Shown here piece by piece: positions 41,740 to 49,966 of a stretch of 64,000 nt of DNA (within the stretch, counting starts at the first letter, position 1; every line of letters starts with the position of its first letter). A program made the translations under genes and the position numbers. The DNA lies in NCBI GenBank assembly GCA_963675425.1, contig OY776214.1, forward strand, positions 1,984,001-2,048,000, written 5' to 3'. The DNA comes from Sporobacter sp963675425 (lineage in GTDB: Bacteria; Bacillota; Clostridia; Oscillospirales; Oscillospiraceae). The notes under the pieces were generated by a model that saw only the letters and a program-made list of their open reading frames with translations, was not told where the DNA came from and searched no databases.

Positions 41740-42165
41740 ATGGATAATATCTTAAATTATCTGAAAATTGGATTTGCTGCGATTGGAGGGGTTCTAGGAT
41801 GGCTGTTCGGTGGTTTTGATGCTCTTATTTATGCCCTTATCGCCTTTGTCGTCATTGATTATATCACCGGCGTTTTAGTTGCTATATGCAAGAAAAATGT
41901 ATCAAGTGAAATAGGTTTTAAAGGTATTAGCAAGAAAATTATGATATTTTTGCTTGTAGCTTTAGGGAATATTATTGATCAATATGTACTTACTTCTGGA
42001 AGTGCACTGAGAACAATGATCATCATGTTTTACTTAACTAACGAAGGTATTAGTATCATTGAAAATGCAGAAAAAATGGGGATGCCCGTACCTGCCAAGT
42101 TGAAAAATACGCTTAAACAATTTGGTGGTAGTATCAATAGCGATAACAACAGTAAAGATCAATAG
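41740..42165 (+). CDS. Phage-type holin, TcdE-like
   Basis: The 141-residue protein has several membrane segments (FAAIGGVLGWLFGG, ALIYALIAFVVIDYITGVLVAI, IMIFLLVALGNIID, ALRTMIIMFYLTNEGISIIENA) followed by a charged tail. This is the phage_holin_4 pattern shared by TcdE, the holin that releases large clostridial toxins. It starts one base after the sigma factor stop. It would make the membrane permeable for release of a leaderless protein, the obvious candidate being the CHAP hydrolase downstream. Confidence 0.88.
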   Translation: MDNILNYLKIGFAAIGGVLGWLFGGFDALIYALIAFVVIDYITGVLVAICKKNVSSEIGFKGISKKIMIFLLVALGNIIDQYVLTSGSALRTMIIMFYLTNEGISIIENAEKMGMPVPAKLKNTLKQFGGSINSDNNSKDQ

Positions 42166-42262
42166 TTACCAAGACAGCATATAACTGACGTTACTTTATT
42201 TATTCCCCAAACATGGCTTTAACGTCTTTGTTTGGGGGATGTTTATATTTTTTTAAATAGTG

Positions 42263-42290
42263 TTTACAAAATAGTAGCGGTAACCTCTTT
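42263..42290 (+). promoter_or_regulatory. TcdR/UviA-type promoter 2 (CHAP gene)
   Basis: TTTACA (42263-42268), exactly 16 bases, CTCTTT (42285-42290): identical in both boxes and spacing to the promoter before the sigma gene. It leaves a leader of about 125 bases before the CHAP gene. Confidence 0.8.
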
Positions 42291-42425
42291 ATATTGTGAA
42301 GTCAATTTTAAAACGCATTTGATTCGGTGTTGTGTAGTGTCGGACAAACTCATGGCATCGTTATGTCCAGATAATCATGTTGTTGAGAAGCTGACCTCAA
42401 GAATAACATAAGGAGGAAAAAAATT

Positions 42426-42923
42426 ATGGCACTTAGTGATTTTGTTCAGACAGCTCTTGATGAGGTCGGATACGAAGAAGGGAGTAACAACTATACTAAG
42501 TATGGCGTATGGTATGGTTTGCCTAACGATGTTTGGTGCGTTATGTTTGTTTCTTGGTGTGCGAATGAGGCCGGAATTTTAACAGAATCCTATACTGGAG
42601 CGGTACCGTTGGTTCCCAAGATGGCGAGTACTTCTGCAATGTATGCCTGGTATGGGCGTAGCCATAGAAATCTAGCACCTTCGATGTCAGCATATAGTTC
42701 CAATCGGCTTCGAGTTGGCGACGTCGTTGTCATTAATACTAACAATGGTGGAGCCGTAACAGACCATGTCGGCATTGTTGTCAGTGTAAATTACAGTGCC
42801 GGCACGGCAGATGTAGTAGAAGGCAACCGAGGTGACAAGGTAAGTAAAATAACATATACTAATCTTACCGACTCTGATGGCTATACAATTGCTTATCTCT
42901 GCAGTAATCACGTAAGTTATTAG
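42426..42923 (+). CDS. CHAP-type peptidoglycan hydrolase without signal peptide
   Basis: The 165-residue protein is essentially one CHAP domain: the catalytic cysteine is in VWCVMFVSWC, the histidine in VTDHVGIVVS and the acidic residue in VVEGNRG. It would cleave peptidoglycan amide bonds. There is no signal peptide and no separate wall-binding domain. AAGGAGG precedes the ATG, and a TTTACA-16-CTCTTT promoter lies upstream. With the sigma factor and holin it forms a lysis or protein-release module; it might act on the producing cell or, once released, on others. Confidence 0.85.
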   Translation: MALSDFVQTALDEVGYEEGSNNYTKYGVWYGLPNDVWCVMFVSWCANEAGILTESYTGAVPLVPKMASTSAMYAWYGRSHRNLAPSMSAYSSNRLRVGDVVVINTNNGGAVTDHVGIVVSVNYSAGTADVVEGNRGDKVSKITYTNLTDSDGYTIAYLCSNHVSY

Positions 42924-42937
42924 ATATTCCTGATCAA

Positions 42938-42972
42938 GACGAATCCCGGCACTGAAAATGCCGGGATTCGTC
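42938..42972. terminator. Terminator after the CHAP gene
   Basis: A perfect 14-bp stem GACGAATCCCGGCA and its complement, loop CTGAAAA. It also serves the convergent lipoprotein gene. Confidence 0.85.
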
Positions 42973-43003
42973 AAATTATAGTAATTTAATAAAGTTAATT
43001 TGA

Positions 43004-43669
43004 TTAAACCGTAACGCTGTAGCACGGGCTCGTCGGGCATTGGGTATTAACAGTAATTTGATTATTGTTTAGAAAGTCCTCTAACACAGATTGCGACTCT
43101 TCCTGAAGTTGCTTATATTGATTTTGACTTTCCTTGTCATCCTCTAAAAACTGCACATCGGGGGGCTCTACTAGCAGATAAATATTATCTTTATCCGTCC
43201 CGATGATATAGCTTTCGGCACCAATGACTTCCGCATAATCTACGTCTCCAAACCGATTTGCAAATGCATCTTTTGTAAAAATAAACAGCCCCCAAACTGA
43301 TCCTATTGAGTTATCCTTGGAATATGCTAATTTTTCATGAAGTTCAAAAAGGAGTGTGTCTTTGCTTTCTTCCGAAGACCATGTAACATTTGAATTAGTT
43401 AGAATAATCGCCATGTTATCCCAACTCTTGGGAATGGACAAAGTCAAATCGACCTGATCTGCTGTTATATTTTTCATTTCTTGGTCGGAAGGAGTACCTA
43501 GATCTGAAGGGGTTTCTTGACTCGATGAAAGTTCTTGGCCCGAAGATGTTACTGTACTGGATACCTCATTTGTTGGAGTCTGATTGTTGCATGCACTGAA
43601 AATGGATATAATTGAAATGCATAATAGTAACGTTATAGTTCGTACGCCAGCTTTTCGTGTTTTTTTCAT
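43004..43669 (-). CDS. Putative lipoprotein of the ECF sigma operon
   Basis: The 221-residue protein has a lipoprotein signal (lipobox IFSAC), a Ser/Thr/Gln-rich linker (residues 30-65) and a globular domain (VDLTLSIPKSWDNMAIILTNS) similar to clostridial extracytoplasmic lipoproteins. AAAGGA precedes the ATG at 43669. It is the last gene of the sigma/anti-sigma operon and likely part of its regulon. Confidence 0.7.
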   Translation of the reverse strand: MKKTRKAGVRTITLLLCISIISIFSACNNQTPTNEVSSTVTSSGQELSSSQETPSDLGTPSDQEMKNITADQVDLTLSIPKSWDNMAIILTNSNVTWSSEESKDTLLFELHEKLAYSKDNSIGSVWGLFIFTKDAFANRFGDVDYAEVIGAESYIIGTDKDNIYLLVEPPDVQFLEDDKESQNQYKQLQEESQSVLEDFLNNNQITVNTQCPTSPCYSVTV

Positions 43670-43714
43670 ACTTATATTCCTTTCTAAAATTCTAATCAAA
43701 CATCATACTTACTA

Positions 43715-44137
43715 TTAGTATATTCTCTCGGCAGAGTAAAACAATTGGGTTTCCAGCAACGTGCCGGACGAACTGTAGATTTTTGCTGTTGAACAAACCC
43801 TGTAAGTACCGTGGACAACATACCAGTGGCCTTCAAGATTTACACCGAGATACCCCTCTCCGGAATCGGTCCATGATTTAATTGTGGACCAGCCGGTTCC
43901 GGTTTTTTGCTGTAGTGAAACAGTTAAATCTGAAGTATAAGTATTACTTGACGGGGTTACCGTTCCCCCGCAGACAGCTTTGCCAGCCGAATTGATTTCA
44001 AGGCCCGCGCTCATCGACAGGATATATGAGAAACGAGGGGACATGGGTTTGTCCGTATTTGCATTTGCGGCATAGGCAGAAAGGGGAAGGAATAATGCCA
44101 TTATTACTAGTAGGGCAGCGCTGAATAATTTTTTCAT
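43715..44137 (-). CDS. Secreted protein of the ECF sigma operon
   Basis: The 140-residue protein has a classical signal peptide (MKKLFSAALLVIMALFLPLSAYA), then a small beta-rich domain with the repeated phrases SDLTVSLQQKTGTGWSTIKSW and HGTYRVCSTAKIYSSSGTLLE. This resembles small clostridial secreted proteins of unknown function. AAAGGAGG precedes the ATG at 44137. It lies between the anti-sigma and lipoprotein genes. Confidence 0.7.
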   Translation of the reverse strand: MKKLFSAALLVIMALFLPLSAYAANANTDKPMSPRFSYILSMSAGLEINSAGKAVCGGTVTPSSNTYTSDLTVSLQQKTGTGWSTIKSWTDSGEGYLGVNLEGHWYVVHGTYRVCSTAKIYSSSGTLLETQLFYSAERIY

Positions 44138-44205
44138 TGAAAATAGCCTCCTTTGATTTCTATTAATTAAAGACAATAAGTGAAATGCTATGCAACACAA
44201 AAATT

Positions 44206-44970
44206 TTACTTAATAAATTTTACACCTTCAGCGATTTTAATAGCTTCCTGGTTACTCAAGTTCCCCTGAACCGTAAAAAAGTGGTCATCCATTACCCATG
44301 CAACCGAGATTATTGAATCTTTAATGGAAATCGTGCCATTTTGATCGTTTATATTTACTTTTTCAGTCGAAGAAGCATTTTCCGTATCCACCGCAATACT
44401 ATTTGCGGAAGTATACTCTGTATAAATCAGAAACAACGATTCGTCCAGTGTGTTGGAAAAGGTGATTTTTTTTGCTGTGCCGGTATCAGATAGACCACTG
44501 ACTATATAACCTTCTGGAACATATGTCGGTACATATGTATTCGTCAAATTTACAATGGCATTATCGTTGTCTTGCTCGTCATCGTTATTATCTTCTAATT
44601 GAAATGACGTGTATTCGGGCTCAGTGCTGATCAGGAGGTTCAATACCCGTATGCGAAAGGCGTCAACTGTGAGCATCGCGATAGAAAATAAGATCACTAA
44701 GGCCAGCATCGCCACGGCAACCTTATTTAAAAGTTTCGGCACCAACTTGATTTTTCTTTTTGGTTTAGCCGTTTGTAAGTGTGAATCCAAAAGCCGGGTA
44801 AATGTTTCAAATTGTTTATGTGAAGACTGGTTCTCAGGTGCCTCATTAATACGTTCTTTTTCAAGTAATTTTCCATCTTTTTCGAAAGCGTTTTGTACAG
44901 CGAGCTTTAAAAGATTATCCTTATATTCCTCATTTATCTTATTTAGCATTTGCTCTTTGTCATTTGCCAT
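44206..44970 (-). CDS. Anti-sigma factor-like membrane protein with DUF4367 domain
   Basis: The 254-residue protein has a cytoplasmic helical N-terminus (residues 1-85), one membrane span (VAVAMLALVILFSIAMLTVDAF) and an external DUF4367-type domain (TNTYVPTYVPEGYIVSGLSD...SVAWVMDDHFFTVQGNLSNQEAIKIAEGVKFIK). This is the usual form of an anti-sigma factor encoded next to an ECF sigma gene. The ATG at 44970 has GGAG nine bases upstream, and the gene overlaps the end of the sigma gene, so the two are translationally coupled. Confidence 0.8.
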   Translation of the reverse strand: MANDKEQMLNKINEEYKDNLLKLAVQNAFEKDGKLLEKERINEAPENQSSHKQFETFTRLLDSHLQTAKPKRKIKLVPKLLNKVAVAMLALVILFSIAMLTVDAFRIRVLNLLISTEPEYTSFQLEDNNDDEQDNDNAIVNLTNTYVPTYVPEGYIVSGLSDTGTAKKITFSNTLDESLFLIYTEYTSANSIAVDTENASSTEKVNINDQNGTISIKDSIISVAWVMDDHFFTVQGNLSNQEAIKIAEGVKFIK

Positions 44971-45526
44971 TGCCAAGCTTCTCCTTTTCCATCAGCTTTT
45001 TTGCGCTTCGCCTAGCTCTTGTCAAATATTCACGAACACTGTTATGGCTAATACCTAAAATACCAGCAATTTCGAAATCGCTCAATTCTAGTATGTACTT
45101 AAAATAAAGTATATCTTTTTGCGATTGAGGCAGTTTTAATATCGCGTTACTTAATGCCTCCAAATCGGCTTGATGAAAAAATTTTTCTTCCATATTATCA
45201 TCGGTGCTGATTATGTTATCCGATATATCTTCCTTTTCTCCTAAATATGTATGTTTTTTGATCACATTCATGTGTTTTAAGTGGTTCAAAGCAACGCTTC
45301 GTGAAGTATAAACAACATAGGCCGTGGTTTTGCAACTATTTAATTTTCTTAATGTGGGGATCTTTTCGATGAGCTTAATAAAAACATCGTTTATAAGGTC
45401 TTCTATATCCTTGTTGTCTAATGTTAAGCCGTAGATTGTTTTACGCACAAGCCGATAATAATTATTATATAAATTAAGCATAAATGCCCTGTCATCATTA
45501 TCTTCAATTGCTGTGACAATAAACAT
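44960..45526 (-). CDS. ECF-type RNA polymerase sigma factor
   Basis: The 188-residue protein has region 2 (FMLNLYNNYYRLVRKTIYGLTLDNKDIEDLINDVFIKLIEKIPTL) and region 4 (KLPQSQKDILYFKYILELSDFEIAGILGISHNSVREYLTRARRSAKKLM). It would bind core polymerase and be held by the membrane anti-sigma protein encoded next. The ATG at 45526 has GAGGTG upstream. A 20-base palindrome overlaps the ribosome site and leader. Confidence 0.88.
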   Translation of the reverse strand: MFIVTAIEDNDDRAFMLNLYNNYYRLVRKTIYGLTLDNKDIEDLINDVFIKLIEKIPTLRKLNSCKTTAYVVYTSRSVALNHLKHMNVIKKHTYLGEKEDISDNIISTDDNMEEKFFHQADLEALSNAILKLPQSQKDILYFKYILELSDFEIAGILGISHNSVREYLTRARRSAKKLMEKEKLGNGK

Positions 45527-45536
45527 GAACATCACC

Positions 45537-45556
45537 TCTGTTATAATGATAACAGA
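45537..45556. promoter_or_regulatory. Palindrome in the leader of the ECF sigma gene
   Basis: Perfect arms TCTGTTAT/ATAACAGA around AATG, ending 10 bases before the start codon. Possible operator or RNA hairpin. Confidence 0.55.
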
Positions 45557-45690
45557 AATTGTATCATTTTCCATATATGTAACTATAAATTTACATAATA
45601 TTTAAAATAATCCTTATCCTCTACATATTCGAAATACGATTAAGATATTAGTTCTCTATCTATTGACAGGCACACGACTTGGAAGCATAA

Positions 45691-45718
45691 GTAAACGGTA
45701 AACGGTAAACGGTAAACG
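45691..45718. repeat. Four direct GTAAACG repeats (iteron-like)
   Basis: Four exact 7-base tandem copies lie in the non-coding DNA between the ECF operon and palindrome copy 3, about 160 bases downstream of the relaxase stop. They could bind a replication, excision or regulatory protein. Confidence 0.7.
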
Positions 45719-45727
45719 GCAAGCAAT

Positions 45728-45756
45728 GCGAATGTATTGACATTCGCGGATTTTTT
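45728..45756 (+). terminator. Hairpin with T run
   Basis: GCGAATGT-ATTG-ACATTCGC followed by GGATTTTTT. It points on the plus strand although no plus-strand gene precedes it. Confidence 0.55.
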
Positions 45757-45820
45757 ACATTTTGTCCTGCGGCCAAAACACGAAAAATCGTGCTTGTTGG
45801 GGCCAGCCCCAAACCCTGTG

Positions 45821-45845
45821 ACTTCGGGCCAACTTGGCCCGAAGT
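45821..45845. repeat. ICE palindrome, copy 3
   Basis: Perfect 12-base arms around one base (arm ACTTCGGGCCAA). It lies 31 bases beyond the relaxase stop. Confidence 0.95.
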
Positions 45846-45876
45846 CAGCGCTTTGCTTTTTTGTTGCGTCATGCCG

Positions 45877-47292
45877 CTACCTCTCCATTTCCTTGTTTTT
45901 CTGTGCGTCCGTCAGGCCGAACAGATAATCAATATTTTGCTTTGCCGTTATAAGCTCCTGCATGTCTTTCCGTACCGCCCGGTACTCCTTATATGCGCTC
46001 CTTTTTTCTGCCGTCAGCCGTTGGCGCTCTTGTTTCAGCGCGTCCATCTTCGGGAGCTTCGCCCCGGATAGGATACGCTGGAAAGTGGCCCGCGCCGCCC
46101 GGTGCAGTTCTATATCGGCCTCATGCTCCGCGTAATATTTCCGGCTGTACTTTGCAGCCTTATATTCCTCAAACTCGGCGCGGGTTCTGGCATAATCCAC
46201 CGTCGCTGCCATCAGATCGGCGTTGGTGTGCGCAGCCGCCTCGGTTGCTTTGATCTTATCGGAAAGGGTATGAAAACGGTCTGCGGCCTGCGTCGCTTTT
46301 TTCTCCAACTGCTCATACTCCAACAGGTCGTTTTCCTGCAAATATTGAAGTGTTGCCGCCATTTGCTTTAAGTTGAACACCTTGGCCCACCGTTCATAGG
46401 CAGGGCCTTTTCCTGCTTGCATACGGGACTGAATATCTATAATAAGATTCACCTTGCGAACCGGCTTGTTCCGGCCCTGGGGTAAGGCGGTGCGGCCCTC
46501 TATAATGGCCTGAATATCCTCCTGCCCGTAGCCCTCCCCAAGCGTGGAGGAACGGAGCCGGGTAAACCGCTCCTGTCCCTCGGCCCGAAAGCTGATAGCG
46601 CCGCCGCGTCCCCGCTTTACCTCAAACCCGGCAGCGGCCATAGCTTGCAAAAATGCGTCCATGTCCGGCGGCTTTTCGGCAAGGCAGGCGTCGATTTGAG
46701 CCTTTAGCTTTTCCTTCCATGACAGCGGTCTTCCATCGCCAAGCCACTCGCCGTAATGCTTGTATTTGCCTTTGCTGTGCTGCTTCGGATGCTCGATATA
46801 GGAGAGGCCGTTTTCGAGACAAACGCGATCTGAAAGCCGCCGCAGCGCAAACGACGAGTTCCAGAAGTTGCGGAACTTTTTCGTGCAGTCAAGGGACGTG
46901 GAATTAAAATAAATGTGATTATGGATATGCTTTCGGTCAATGTGCGTGGCGACGAAAAAGGCGTGTTTGCCCTTCGTCCAGCGCATGGCCGTTTCATAGC
47001 CTACCCGGTTGGCATCCTCCGGCGTGATTTCACCGGGGAGGAACGCCTGCCGAATTTGATAGCATAAAATGTCCGCGTCCTTTTTCTGTTCCCGGCCCGT
47101 GATGGACTTGTACTGCGCTTTTGAAAGCAGAAACTCCGCGTCGGCAGTTTCCGGCTCACACTGATAAGCGGAGAGCCATTCGCCATGCTCCGTTTTATCC
47201 GGATTCTGCCCGTAGTCGAAACGGTCAGCGAGGGATTGCGCAATGGTTTCTCCCTTGCTGATATGGTGTGTGATCAGGCGCGTGGTTGCCAT
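45877..47292 (-). CDS. Relaxase (MobA/VirD2-type nuclease)
   Basis: The 471-residue protein has the relaxase fold with the metal-binding three-histidine motif in THIDRKHIHNHIYFNS (about residues 117-132). An N-terminal segment precedes it and a long helical C-terminal tail follows (about residues 300-471). It would nick the element at oriT and pilot the strand into the recipient. It is the last gene of the operon that starts with the CD1845-like gene. Its partner MobC is encoded at 51263-51610, now separated by the TcmP cassette. Confidence 0.93.
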   Translation of the reverse strand: MATTRLITHHISKGETIAQSLADRFDYGQNPDKTEHGEWLSAYQCEPETADAEFLLSKAQYKSITGREQKKDADILCYQIRQAFLPGEITPEDANRVGYETAMRWTKGKHAFFVATHIDRKHIHNHIYFNSTSLDCTKKFRNFWNSSFALRRLSDRVCLENGLSYIEHPKQHSKGKYKHYGEWLGDGRPLSWKEKLKAQIDACLAEKPPDMDAFLQAMAAAGFEVKRGRGGAISFRAEGQERFTRLRSSTLGEGYGQEDIQAIIEGRTALPQGRNKPVRKVNLIIDIQSRMQAGKGPAYERWAKVFNLKQMAATLQYLQENDLLEYEQLEKKATQAADRFHTLSDKIKATEAAAHTNADLMAATVDYARTRAEFEEYKAAKYSRKYYAEHEADIELHRAARATFQRILSGAKLPKMDALKQERQRLTAEKRSAYKEYRAVRKDMQELITAKQNIDYLFGLTDAQKNKEMER

Positions 47293-47360
47293 GCGTAACC
47301 CCCTTTTTCCATAAGAAACGGCGGCTAAACAAGCCGCCGTTTCTCAGTCTGATATTGTTG

Positions 47361-47654
47361 TCAGCTTGTAATGAAATCCAGCAGAGCATGGTTCAGGCCG
47401 TACAGCTTGCTAATCAGCCATTCCGCGATTGCCGGTATTCCCACTGGCGAAGCGAGAAACGCAAGGAAAAGGAACACGCCGCCCCCAAGCCACTCCCGCT
47501 GAAATATCATAACGGCAATTCCGAAAAGAGCCATAAGGCCGGATACAAGGCTCAGGATTTTTTCAGACAGAACAAACAGGAAAATGAACATAGCTACCGC
47601 GATTGTCAGAATGACCGCAAATGGCGCGGCAATGATTTTAAGTATTATCCGCAT
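47361..47654 (-). CDS. CD1845-like membrane protein
   Basis: The 97-residue protein is almost entirely hydrophobic, with two to three spans (LKIIAAPFAVILTIAVAMFIFLFVLS, LVSGLMALFGIAVMI, GGGVFLFLAFLASPVGIPAIAEWLI) and the C-terminus YGLNHALLDFITS. It matches small membrane proteins of C. difficile conjugative elements (CD1845 type). GGGG precedes the ATG at 47654. A promoter almost identical to the recombinase promoter lies upstream. Confidence 0.78.
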   Translation of the reverse strand: MRIILKIIAAPFAVILTIAVAMFIFLFVLSEKILSLVSGLMALFGIAVMIFQREWLGGGVFLFLAFLASPVGIPAIAEWLISKLYGLNHALLDFITS

Positions 47655-47689
47655 GAGCGCAACCCCTTTCATTGTTTGGTTCTACCTAT

Positions 47690-47730
47690 ATTTTACCATC
47701 CAAAAAGGGGGGGCAACAATGTTGTCGAGA
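47690..47730 (-). promoter_or_regulatory. Promoter/operator of the CD1845-relaxase operon
   Basis: On the minus strand TTGTTG (plus 47714-47719), 18 bases and TAAAAT (plus 47690-47695). The -35 overlaps the palindrome CGACAACATTGTTG. Core bases ATGGTAxAATATAGGT match the recombinase promoter at 38750-38787. Confidence 0.65.
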
Positions 47731-47751
47731 CTTTGCGAATCTTGTCCCGGC

Positions 47752-47776
47752 ACTTCGGGCCAACTTGGCCCGAAGT
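47752..47776. repeat. ICE palindrome, copy 4
   Basis: Perfect copy between the relaxase-operon promoter and the divergent TcmP promoter. Confidence 0.95.
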
Positions 47777-47788
47777 TTACTCAATTTC

Positions 47789-47817
47789 TTGTATTTTTGA
47801 GGAAAATTATGTATAAT
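47789..47817 (+). promoter_or_regulatory. Promoter of the TcmP cassette
   Basis: TTGTAT (47789-47794), 17 bases and TATAAT (47812-47817). Confidence 0.75.
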
Positions 47818-47899
47818 AACTGAGGAAAAGTAACATTTACTAAGCTGTTTTATAGTATTTATTTCTGTTGATATCTGACTGTCTGTAAGGTGATATAAT

Positions 47900-49108
47900 A
47901 TGTCCAAAAAGAACGATGATTTCTTCAAAGAAAAGAAACCGTGGTCTGAGGTCAAAGATGAGCTTTTAGGGTATTATCTGAAACCCTATATCCAAAAAAT
48001 ATTAAATACACGTCGACCTATAGTGTATGTGGATTGTTTTGCCGGAAAGGGTAGATTTGAAGACGGAAAACCAGGCTCCCCACTAATTGCATTAAATACT
48101 ATAAGCGACTGCTTAGGACAAACGAAAATTAGCCAATGGAAGATTCAACCTTGTTTTATTGATTTGAACTATGCAGATGATTTACGAGAGAATCTCAAAA
48201 GTTATGAGGGTATTCAGATCATCTCGGGAAAATATGAGGATACTATAGAGGGTATCCTTTCGGACAAAACAGGTTGTAATGTTTTCTTATATGTTGACCC
48301 ATATGGGATAAAAGCTTTAAACTACAGGCTTTTTGACACTTTTGCATTAGATAGGAAATTTAATAGCATCGAGTTACTTATTAATATGAATTCCTTTGGG
48401 TTTATTAGAGAAGGCTGTCGAGTGTTGGGCGGGAACTTTGGAGATGAATCCTTATTTGATGATTTGGTTGAATATGAAAGTACGCTTCTTGATGTAAGTG
48501 ATAAATCTATAGCTATACTTAACGAAATCGCTGGTGGGGACTACTGGGAAACCATTATTGAGGCATATAAACAACACTCCATTGATATTTACCAAGCGGA
48601 AGAAAAATTTGCGACCCAGTATTGTGAACGCTTAAGGCATAGTTATAAGTATGTACTCAATATGCCCTTAAAGATCAAACCAGGACAACTGCCCAAGTAC
48701 AGAATGATCCATGCTACAAATTATGTTGAGGGATGTCTGCTTATGGTTGATAACATTTGCGGTCGATGGGAACTGATGCAAGATATTCAAAACAATGGGC
48801 AATTACAGCTTTGGGAAGAGAACTGCAATAATCAAATTATTAGTGATGAAGATATAAACAATAAAGCGGCTTCACATATATTAAATTATCCTTCTTTTAC
48901 AAGGTTAAATCTTATACTAGCAGATTTCTTTATGAAATATGGGCCAATCTGTTCAACAAGTACAGTTAAAGAAGCCTACAAGGATTTAGCTAACCAAGGA
49001 AAAATTAATGTTCGGCGTGATCCTCCTTTTACAAAAAAAACAGGTCAGCCATCGAAGTTTTTCGCGGATGAGAAAGGCAAAAAGACAGAACTAAGGTGGC
49101 TATCATGA
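47900..49108 (+). CDS. tcmP: Three-Cys-motif partner protein TcmP
   Basis: The 402-residue protein begins with the TcmP signature: a KKPWSEVKDELLGYYLKPYIQKIL stretch followed by VYVDCFAGKGRFEDGKPGSPLIAL and VFLYVDPYGIKALNY. This family is defined by co-occurrence with a three-cysteine protein, which here is the next gene, overlapping in ATGA. The fold near DCFAGKG resembles nucleotide or SAM-binding Rossmann enzymes, but the biochemical activity is unknown. AAGGTG precedes the ATG. The cassette is opposite in strand to the conjugation genes and visibly AT-richer, so it was acquired as cargo. Confidence 0.85.
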   Translation: MSKKNDDFFKEKKPWSEVKDELLGYYLKPYIQKILNTRRPIVYVDCFAGKGRFEDGKPGSPLIALNTISDCLGQTKISQWKIQPCFIDLNYADDLRENLKSYEGIQIISGKYEDTIEGILSDKTGCNVFLYVDPYGIKALNYRLFDTFALDRKFNSIELLINMNSFGFIREGCRVLGGNFGDESLFDDLVEYESTLLDVSDKSIAILNEIAGGDYWETIIEAYKQHSIDIYQAEEKFATQYCERLRHSYKYVLNMPLKIKPGQLPKYRMIHATNYVEGCLLMVDNICGRWELMQDIQNNGQLQLWEENCNNQIISDEDINNKAASHILNYPSFTRLNLILADFFMKYGPICSTSTVKEAYKDLANQGKINVRRDPPFTKKTGQPSKFFADEKGKKTELRWLS

Positions 49109-49863
49109 AAACAATAATCAGAAAGACAATGCTTTATAAAACGGGAGTAGAATATGGCGACTATACTATGAACCATGTATTGGGCTGTTTTCATGGTTGT
49201 AAGTACCCATGTTACGCTTTTATGATGGCTAAACGTTTTGGAAAAGTTTCTTCTTATGAGGAATGGAGAGAGCCTTGTCTTGTTAGCAATACATTGGAGA
49301 TTCTCGATCGGGAGATTCCACGCTTAAAGGACAAAATTGAATCCGTTCAACTTTGTTTTACGTCCGATCCTTTTATGTGTGGGTATAATGAGATTTGTGA
49401 AATGAGCCTTGCAGCAATAAAGAGACTTAATACTGCTGGAATCAAGTGTACTGTTTTGACAAAAGGTTTGCTTCCAATTGAATTGGCAAAACTTTCACAT
49501 GAAAATGAGTATGGTATAACTCTCATATCTTTAAATGAAGATTACCGCCAGCGTATCGAACCGGGGGCCGCTTCATATAGTAATCGTTTAGCCGCCCTTC
49601 GAGCATTGCATGAACAAGGGTGCCATACTTGGGTAAGCATCGAACCCTATCCAACTCCTAATCTAATCGAACAGGATTTGACAACAATACTCAACGCAGT
49701 GAATTTTACTGATAGAATTATTTTTGGTCGTACAAATTATAGTAAAGAAATTACCGCATATAAGAATCATCGGACTTTTTATAATGAGCAAGCCGCATTA
49801 GTGATAACCTACTGTACCGAGCATGGTATTCAATATCATATTAAGCATGGCACAATAACTTAA
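49105..49863 (+). CDS. Radical-SAM-like three-Cys protein (SPL-like), TcmP partner
   Basis: The 252-residue protein carries LGCFHGCKYPCYAF with C28, C32 and C36, a CX3CX3C cluster near the N-terminus. The usual radical SAM motif is CX3CX2C, so one extra residue is present. SVQLCFTSDPFMCGYNE, GIKCTVLTKG and TLISLNEDYRQRIEPGA follow the pattern of spore-photoproduct-lyase-like radical SAM proteins. The ATG overlaps the tcmP stop in ATGA, implying tight coupling. It may modify a nucleic acid or a partner protein; the target is unknown. Confidence 0.78.
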   Translation: MKTIIRKTMLYKTGVEYGDYTMNHVLGCFHGCKYPCYAFMMAKRFGKVSSYEEWREPCLVSNTLEILDREIPRLKDKIESVQLCFTSDPFMCGYNEICEMSLAAIKRLNTAGIKCTVLTKGLLPIELAKLSHENEYGITLISLNEDYRQRIEPGAASYSNRLAALRALHEQGCHTWVSIEPYPTPNLIEQDLTTILNAVNFTDRIIFGRTNYSKEITAYKNHRTFYNEQAALVITYCTEHGIQYHIKHGTIT

Positions 49864-49966
49864 ATTGATATATCGCTCAACGGTTCATTAACCCAACGAA
49901 AATTCAAGAAGAACCGAAATCCGTATATCATAATGGTAATTAACAACGTCCCGAAGGATAATCAAT

